Source: Rattus norvegicus | Taxonomy: Eukaryota > Chordata > Mammalia > Rodentia > Muridae | Assembly: GCF_036323735.1 (NCBI RefSeq) | Contig: NC_086021.1 | Span: forward strand, 134,816,976 to 134,880,975 | Direction: 5' to 3' | DNA length: 64,000 bases | In this document: positions 23,601-33,029 of the stretch, one piece after another | Layout: each line of letters starts with the position of its first letter | Position numbering within the stretch: the first letter of the stretch is position 1 | Notes under the pieces: model-generated | What the model saw: only the letters and a program-made list of their open reading frames with translations | Database searches by the model: none | What the model was told of the DNA's origin: nothing | Translations under genes and position numbers: made by a program

Positions 23601-26600
23601 GCAAATGAAGGACAGGGAACTGACCCCAGAACCCACAGCTGCATGATGGTCCAGCAGGGCTGAGAATCCGACCAAGTGCCAAGGGAAATACTCTCTGTGC
23701 TCTCGAGTACATAACATCCGTGTCTCAGCTTTGGTTCCCACTGGGCAGAACTGATCTGGGGCTGACTGAAACCACCAGCCACTGGGAAACGCCCCGGGCC
23801 CTTACAAACCCCAGAGCTGACCGCACCTCATTATGCGTTTCACTGTCCCATTTAGTAAACTGGAACCCGGCCAGGGAAGGGCAGAGCTGGCGGTCTTCTG
23901 CACACTGCTGCAAAGGAGCTGTGGGGACAGCAAGATGGCGGGAGAAATTACAGGCGGGCCAAGGTCTCCCCTTTAGAATAACACAGAGAAAGAGAGAGAG
24001 GCAGTCACCTCACTCACCTCAATGTTGGCTGGCTGCCCACCTCCTGACCCAGACACAAGTGCACTCACAGTGGAGTCAGGCTACATGCTATTCCAGAGTT
24101 AAATGTAGGAGAAACCAGAAGCACAGACATTTCATTCTGAAGTGTAGCTTGAAAATGCATAAGCCTTTCCTTAAAAGCAAACTAAAGTTCCTTAGAAATC
24201 ACATAACGGTACTCCTTTCGGTCTGAAACTGAAGTAACTACAGATGACATATCTCAGGGAGTCAGAGCCCTAGCCAAGGCCATAGACACAGAAAACAAAT
24301 TGCTAAGCAGTTATCTGGGCAAAACTTCTGCAATAGAAAGAATATGGCTCTGATGCTGAGAACACTGACTGCTCTTCCAGAGGTCCTGAGTTCAATTCCC
24401 AGCAACCACATGGTGGCTCACAACCATCTGTAATGGGATCCGAGGGAGAAGACCGCTGTCATTCGGCTCACAGAAGGGATCGCAGGCATGCAGTCACTAC
24501 ACTGCAGCACATGTCCTTCACACTGTCCCCTGACATTCCTGGGCCAGGAGGAAAGAGGGAGAACTGGGGGTAAGGGAAGATGTTGAAACCCTGCCTATCA
24601 GGACACTACTAACAGAATAGGTCAGTTCTTAACTGCCACAAGAATAAATCACAACCCCCCACAGGTCCTAAAATGACCTGTGAACTGGGAGCAAATAACA
24701 GCTGACACCGACCCTCCAGGGTGAGCCTGTGAGTGCCAGGGTTGGGTGTGGTAAACGATGAGCAGATGAGGTCCACGGCACACGGACACAGTGGTGGCTT
24801 ACTGTTTAGACTCCTTACCGCAGAAGAAGGAAGAAGAGAGTGGACTGCTAGGCACTGTCAAAGAACACCCAAGTGGCTTTCTAGAAGAGCCAGCCGTGTA
24901 ATCAGAAGCAACTTGAAGTGGCTAAGATGCCCTGATAAAGAATGACCTTACTCACCTTTTAAGTCTGTCATGTCTACGAAACCCAAATCTGGCAACTCGA
25001 GAGGTTCTCCCGAGGAGAGAGCCTGCATGTCGGAAGGAAAAAGCAGCTCACTTCTATAGTCCTGGCAGTGGAGGGTGGAGAGAAATACCCCGGCCGTGCT
25101 GCACTCATCGAAGGAGGCTGCCGTCTTCTGAAACATAGGATCCACCTGCATGGGAGGAGGAGGAACCACAGAATGACAGCAGGTAGCGCAGGAAACACAA
25201 GCTCACCTAGCTCCGTCCACAAGACTCGATTCAGATGGACGGTGTTGAGAAGTGTCCTTTTAATCTCTATCTACAACACACAAGGACAGACACCCTGCTA
25301 GAGGCAGGTCCTAAATGGTTGCATCTAACAGTCCCAGCACAGTAAATGACATCACAACAAATTCTGTTGCCTTACTTAACAGACCAGTGAGATGGAGCCA
25401 ATCAGAGGTTCCATCACCCCTATTTGTTCTGGGACTTGGTCTTACTCTACCCCCAGACTGGCATCCCACTCAGAAGCCCTCTGCTCCAGCCTCCTGAGTG
25501 CTGGGTTACAGGTGTGGGAAACCACAACTGTCTCACTACTGTTCCTCTAAATAATATTTTTAAGATTTGGGAGAACCCAACCAGGATGGCTAGGTGAAGG
25601 ACAGGCAGAATCAGAAGGGCTAATGGCAGAGCATGGCTGGCAAAGATTGCAAGGAGGCTCTGAGGCTGGGTCAGGGAGAAGAGGGACACAGTCACATGAT
25701 ACCAACCCAAAGGTAGATCACATCCCATGCATGAGGACAGGGCAAGACAAAATGCATGTGAGGATGTGAGGCAAAAAAAAAAAAAAAAAAAAGACACCAC
25801 CTGGGATCTCCAGGAACAGGTGCTTTAAGAAGTGGCTTCCAAGGAGAAGCATGACTTGGATCTGATAAGACAGAAGTGGCTCCCTGGCCCTCCTGGGAGG
25901 GTGTGATCTTGCTGTCCTCACAGCCCCAGGGCAGCACCCTGGGTCCCAGAAAGGGACACGCTCTATACCCCCGGCCTCTCAGCTGTTCCCATCCAGGCAG
26001 CTTCACAGTGCCCGCCATGAGCTGCTCACCCTTCCTCCCCACGGCCACTCATGCACGCACCTCCCCAGAACCAGTGTGGTCGCTGCTGGTTCCTTTCTCA
26101 AATGGTAACCAGTCTTGTGCTCCTGTGTGCACCCCAGACCTACAGGTGCTGAGTCTGCGGTTAATGACCCAGATCTATCCAGCCTTCCTTCAAAGCTCGG
26201 CCAAGCCATAAGCACCGGCCCTGCCGACTGTCCTGCTCAGTTTGCCAGGGGCCTCACAAAGCGCACGCACACGTCCTCACCGCACACTTTCCGTCTGCTT
26301 CAGAGACGTTGATGTTGCTCAGATTCTGCTCGATGGTTCTGCAGGACTGCTTCTTCTTTGGCTTTGCAGCCTTTTTAGTCCTCTCTGTTTCCACAGCACT
26401 TCCCTCTGAAGGGGTGACACCAGGTCTTAAACCCTCCACAGCCGTCATAGCTTACACAGCAAGTCCCCTCGAGTCAGCAGGCTGACCCAATCTGCTGTTC
26501 CAGCCTAACTGGATTACTAGACAATACATTTATTTTACTCCTAATAAAAACCATGCAGAAGCGCCCTAGTTAGTGTTTACTCAATTTTGCCTAAGTAATT

Positions 26601-28976
26601 CCTAAAGGCTTTTATACAGTGCTTGGAACTAGTGTTGCCAAAAGCAAGCTCCTACAAGGGGAATAAAAGGCCTTTAACAACCAGTAAAACCACCCTAGAA
26701 ACCCTAGCACAAAACACAAGTGTAAGGGCTGTCAGTCAGATGAGGCTCAGTTCAATGTCCAGTGAACCACCCATCCCAAGAGACAAGTAGATATATAAAA
26801 TAATTAACCATCCATCATGAATTCTCTACAGAAGCAAGTACACTAGACTTTCCTGTATTTTCTCATGGAAAACCACATTCTGGAAACAGACATGCCTTCA
26901 AAAGAAAAAAACAAAAGCCTTCCAGATTTTTGTGTTTTCACCCTGATATGTCACTCAAATATTGTCCAGTACATACCAGAAGCAGCCCCTTAAATTCAGA
27001 TCCCAGCCTGTGTACCTCCACTGTGGCTCTCTTCTCCTTCTTGAGGTGGTGTGTCTTTGCCCAGCCCCCCAAGGACTCTGTATACATCAGCATGGACCGC
27101 ATCCACACGGACAGCATAGATCTTGGTGCTGGCATCCAAGGTGCCAGCAGCCACCTAGTTCAAAAGCACAGCTACATTCATGAAGAGGCTCAGGACTTTG
27201 AACAAGTGAAATCCAGCTAGATTTATAAAATACTTAAAAAGAAAAAAGACAGAAAGGTGCTCAATGATCGATGGGAAATAAAAGCATGCCTTTTTTCTCT
27301 GCATTTCACCCTTTGAGGAAAGGATATATGGGAGTCTGGTACTGTCTCACGGGGGGCTCCTGTGTGTGCAGAATCCAAGTGTGGGAATGGTACTGTCTCA
27401 CAGGGGCTCCTGTGTGTGCAGAATGCAAGTGTGTGAATGGTACTGTCTCACAGAGGCTCCTGTGTGTGCAGAATGCAAGTGTGTGAATGGTACTGTCTCG
27501 CAGAGGCTCCTGTGTGTGCAGAATGCAAGTGTGGGAATGGTACTGTCTCACAGAGGCTCCTGTGTGTGCAGAATGCAAGTGTGTGAATGGTACTGTCTCG
27601 CAGAGGCTCCTGTGTGTGCAGAATGCAAGTGTGTGAATTGTACTGTCTCACAGGGGGCGGGCAAGGCTTCGGGTGTGCAGAATCCATGTGTGTTACAATA
27701 AGCACCGGAGACAAGCACTGGGCAAGCTGTACGGGAAGTATGCATTCTCCTTACTTTAAAGTTTGTTGGTTCTGTGTCTTTCTGCTTCAGAATCTCTGAC
27801 ATGAAATCAATCAAATGCAGGCCAAAAGCATTCTTAGTAGTGATTTTCTAGGGGAGAAAAAGTTAAAGATTTATTACTCATAGGCTTGGCTTTTAAGTGC
27901 GTGTAAATAAAGTTTACATACAAAACCTGTATCATATAAACAAGCCCACTAAAGTTTACAGACAAATACCTTCACTGATCTCAGTTCCCATAACACCAGA
28001 GCCAAGCTTGTACGGATCCTCCTCCTCCTGAGAGCTCTAAGCTTTGCTCTAAGAACTCTGCACAGAGGACTCAGTCAAGTTGGGAACTGTGAGGCAGGAA
28101 CTAACCACCCTCACTCCCCTTTACAGGATGGAGCTGGAGCAGGGAGGTCAGTGATTTGTCACAGTCACCCGGTTTATACGTGGAAAAGAGAGGGTTCTGA
28201 TGCAGGGTGACTCCACAACTCACTATTAACTTCCACACTCACACCATTTGCCTGTAAGCCATGTTGTTGTGTGAGATGTACTGTGAGTAGAAGGCTCTTA
28301 TAAGAACATTAAAGTTCTGACAGAAACAGTACAGCGACACTAGAGAATAAACAAGTCATCACATCTCCTACCTAAATCAAGAAAATCCAAGATCATAATT
28401 GCACATGTCGGTGTACTCCTGAAATCTCTGTGAGGTAAGAGGCTTGCAAGTTCAAGGCCAGCCTGAGCTATATAGCAAGATCCTGCCTAAATAAATATGA
28501 ACTAAGCTGGCACAGTGGAGCACACCTTTGATCCCAGAGCTTGGGAGGCAGAGGCAGATGGATCTCTAAGAGTTCAGGGTCAGCCTGGTCTACAAAGTGA
28601 GTTCCAGGTCAGTCAGGGCTACACAGAAAAATTCTGTCTCAAAAAAACCAAAAAAGCTAACAAGAAAAACCAAAAAGCAAACAAACAAACAAAAAACCCA
28701 AGCACCCAAGCCAACAACAAGAACAACAAAAACCCAAAAAACAAAAACAAAAACAAACAAACAAAAAAACCCAAGCCAACAAATACTCACGTTTTCAGTA
28801 GAAAGCTTGATACAGGTGGAGTAATGTTCTGTAATCTGTGTGTTTGTAAACTTAGGTATGGGAGCTGAAACATCAATATTCCTAAACGAAAGACAAAAAT
28901 TCTATCAAGATCTATAATACACTTACTTCAAAACACAAACCAAGAAGGCAGGTGTAGGAACAGAGGCGCGCGCGCA

Positions 28977-29043
<67 letters not shown>

Positions 29044-29930
29044 TAAACATATTAAAACGAGAAACAAATGCCTATACTCAAAGTCCTCTGGAGGCACCAG
29101 GACCCTTACAACTCGTGCCACCCCGACAAAACCAATGCAGAATTGCATGCACCTGTTGGGGGAGGCCAGGTGAATGGAGTCTGTGCTGAACTGCAGGTCA
29201 ATGACCCTGGAGCGTCTCCGCTGCATACGCTCCTTTTCATCGTCATTCTGAGGAAAGTCTTCAAGGACTGGGGTTTTAGGAGTGCTGAGAGGGGCCTTCG
29301 CAGGCCGGGACACTGAAAGCACCCGTTCCGAAGGTGAGGAAACAATGTCCTGTTGTCCACGGGTCTTCAGAGAAGAGTTATTCATTTTTTCTGGTAACAG
29401 AACAAAATACTTGCTCAAGAAAGCTTCAACAGAATAATTTCCTATATGGAAAGGGGACCCAACCGTGTTGTGGGGCTCCCTGCTCGTGGAGTTCTCTTTG
29501 AAGTCCTGCAATGCATGATGCTAGACACTGCAATTTGGGTTTCTTGGTAGAGTTGGGGTTGAGGGGTAGAGAGAAGGATGAGAGGACATATATCCACTTC
29601 ACGGCTACTGTATGTATACTCAAGCAAACCACAGGATATATGACTGACAAGGCAGGACTGGGGGGTCAAGTTGATTGGTGGAGCATTTGCCTAGCTTGCT
29701 CAAGGATAGCCCATCCCTAATACATCCAAGAATAGAGAGATGGATGAGACAAAGTCGTTGCCTTTGATAAGCTCACAAACTGGCAGAACAGACATCTGTC
29801 ACTCATAATCCCAGACCAGGGAGACACGGTTGCTAAGCAACGATGAAGCTGGTCTAGAGTCACACAGGCTGGGCTCTAATCCTGGCCCCATGTCTTGGCA
29901 GGAGGATGGGGGAAAACATTGGAAATATGT

Positions 29931-29987
<57 letters not shown>

Positions 29988-32900
29988 CATTCCTAAGAAC
30001 TTCCCACAGATCACATGCAAAGGTAAAAGCCTTCAACAGTAACCACATTAACCAAGCAGACAAAAATGAGAAACTGAGGTTTACTCACCTCTGATATGAA
30101 TCAACTCAACACCAAATTTATAATTTATTTTAACTTTAGGTGTACTGGAGATACTGTATATGAAAACTAGTTTACACCTATAATCCCGGCATCTAGGAGG
30201 CTGAGGCAGGAGAAATACTGACTGAAATACCAGGCTTCTGACTTCAAGGCTCATGGGGCACCTCATTACATCACAGCCTCCTCTGCTTGTGCTTTAGAGA
30301 CAAGAAGGCTCAGCTCCTTTAGGGGTGCTGATTCAGATAAGCAGTGCTGAGACACAAACCAGTGCCAGGGAGCACAGGAAAGAAGGCTGGGCTGAGTGCT
30401 CCATACTTATAACGCTGGGCTTAGTGGGACACGGCAAGTTTGAAGCCAGCCTGGTCTGTGTACCAAGTTCTAGACTGGCAGGGATGGGGGTGGGGAGGGT
30501 GGTACACAGTGTTTCAGTCTCAAAACAAGTAAAAAGTAACAAGCTAAGCCAGGGGAGCTCTTTTGGATGAATAGAAACCAACCCGGTCACATGAAGTCTC
30601 AGGCTTGCCAGCCTTGACAGGTGGTTTTAGGCACGGGTTAATCAGGAAGGTCTTGCTTCTGCCACAGTTCTTATCTTTAATGATACTAAATTTTCACTGA
30701 GACCCAGCTCGTTATGTAGGCCAGGCTGGGCTTGAACTATCTGCAGTTCTCCTGCCTCAGCCTCCTAGACGCTGGGATTACAGGTGTGAACTAGTTTCCA
30801 GCAGATCCCTGCTCAAAAAGGTAGCTAAGAGCAACATTTGGGGGTGATTTTGGAAATCTAGAATAAAGTCTAGACCTTAGTCTAGAAAATTGATTTTTAT
30901 CATCTTTGGTGACATTTTGATGCAGAAGGTCACTGCTTTTCGGAGATGTGTGAGGAACAGCTTAGGTGTGGAATGAAAAGTGTAACCTGCGTTCACAGGA
31001 AAAGGTGAGTGACTCGGGTCGTGGGTGGAGCACATGTCCTGTCTTGGCACTTCAATTAAAAGTTGGGAATCATGGTGTGTGTGATGGGTATACGTGTTTT
31101 GCGGAGGGGGTAAAAGACGGGAAAGGAATAAGGAAGAGTGAGTGAGGTCACTTTAAATACAGTGGTCCGGGCAGGCTTTTCCAAAAAGGTTACACCAGAA
31201 AGTACCAAAGCCGTGAAGGCCGTCTGGAAAAACCAAGTGGAAACAGGGGGCACAGACCAAAAGTGGGAGCATGCTAGCACATGTCAGGGCCTACTGTGGC
31301 TGAATACAGTAGTCCATAGACACAGCAAGGCCTCTCCAGAGACGAACAAAGCCTCGGGCTCTCCAGGGCAAGGAGGAAAAGCACTAGTCAGAGCAATGGA
31401 AGATGGACTAGCAGGAGCGCACAACCACTGTACTGACTTTACATCCCACCCCCCACCTACCACCCCCAAAAATATTTAGACAGGGTCTCATGTAGCCTAG
31501 GCTAGCCTCAAACTCACAATCGCTGAGAGGATGACCTTCAGCTTCTCGTCTTCTTTTTTTTTTTTTTTTTTTAAAATATTTATTTATTTATTATATATGA
31601 GTACCCTGTAGCTGTCCTCAGACACACCAGAAGAGGGCATCAGATCTCATTACAGATGGTTGTGAGCCACCATGTGGTTGCTGGGATTTGAACTCAGGAC
31701 CTCTGGAAGAGCAGTCAGTGCTCTTAACCACTGAGCCATCTCTCCAGCCCCAGCTTCTCGTCTTCTTGCCTCTTCCTCTTCTCTCTGGCATTACAGGCAT
31801 TTGCCACCACTCCTGGTTTATGTGGTGCTGGGATCTAACCCAGGGTTCACTCAACGCTAGACAAGCAGTCTACCAACTGAGCGACGCCCCCGGCCTACCT
31901 CTGCATCTTAAATGCAGTGAGAAAGGACATGATCGGGTAAGGATGAGAGGAAGAACAAAATGAGTTAACCTGAGCTTCTTCTGGACAACAGAGGGCCCCT
32001 CTGGTTGTCATAGTGAGAACCAAGGAAGAACCGATTAGAAGGGATTTAACAGTAACCTGCCATCTTAATAGGAAGATGACAAGACAAGGGGCAGAACTGA
32101 AGGAGGGGTGTATAGACACTTCATAGGTCTCCGTGACGTCAGCACGACTTCCTGATGGTTTAATGTGGATTGTGAAGGCTGAAGGCTGACTCCCAGTTAT
32201 CATCAACCGCTGACTGGGCTACCCGGACCCGAGGAAGCTACTGAAGGATGCTGCAGGGCAGGAGGCAAGGCCGCAGCTTTACACTTGGCACATTTCCTAG
32301 CCATCCAACTGCGACAGAGCTGGAGGTGTCACGGTAGATTTTGGGGGGCAATTTCCAGTGAGGTGAGTTTGGGAGTCACCGACTGGTATTCATTTAGCAC
32401 CGGATGAGCTCACAAAATAAGTGAGTGGAGAGGAGCTGACGGCTGAGATGGATTCCAGCATACTTACAAAACTACGCAACAGGAAAAGGGCTAGGGGAAG
32501 CCAACATGGTTCTACCAACTAAGCCGCATGTTCTCTGTGGTTTTTACTGTCTTTATGACTGGAATGCAGGTGAACTCAGCAGCTAAGGGACAGTGCAGAA
32601 GGCACTGGAAAGCTAAGGAAAGGAGGACATGGCCAGCCACCTAGAATTAGGAAATGAATGACGTGGGGGTGTGGCATAGTTGACAGCAGCTTTGAAGGCC
32701 CCAAACCAACCACCCAGCAGCCCTAAGTATTTCTCTCTGGCCACTGTCAAGTGTGCAGAATGGGGGTGTTTAAATTAACCGGGGTTGTGGGTCTTGCCAA
32801 GAACCTGTAAGAAAGGAAGAGGACGGGCTGGAGAGATGGCTCAGCAGTTAAGAGCACCCGACTGCTCTTCCAGAGGTCATGAGTTCAATTCCCAGCAACC

Positions 32901-32996
32901 ACATGGTGGCTCACAACCATCTGTAAAGAGATCTGATGCCCTCTTCTGGTGTATCTGAAGACAGCTACAGTGTACTTATATAATAAATAAAATAAA

Positions 32997-33029
<33 letters not shown>

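Noticed and set aside
27306..27714. Long open frames on both strands over the 50-bp repeats, with repeated Cys-rich peptides; also CRISPR-like spacing
   Set aside because: The frames come from tandem repetition of a stop-free unit. The units are contiguous direct repeats with no unique spacers, in a mammalian intron, so it is a minisatellite.
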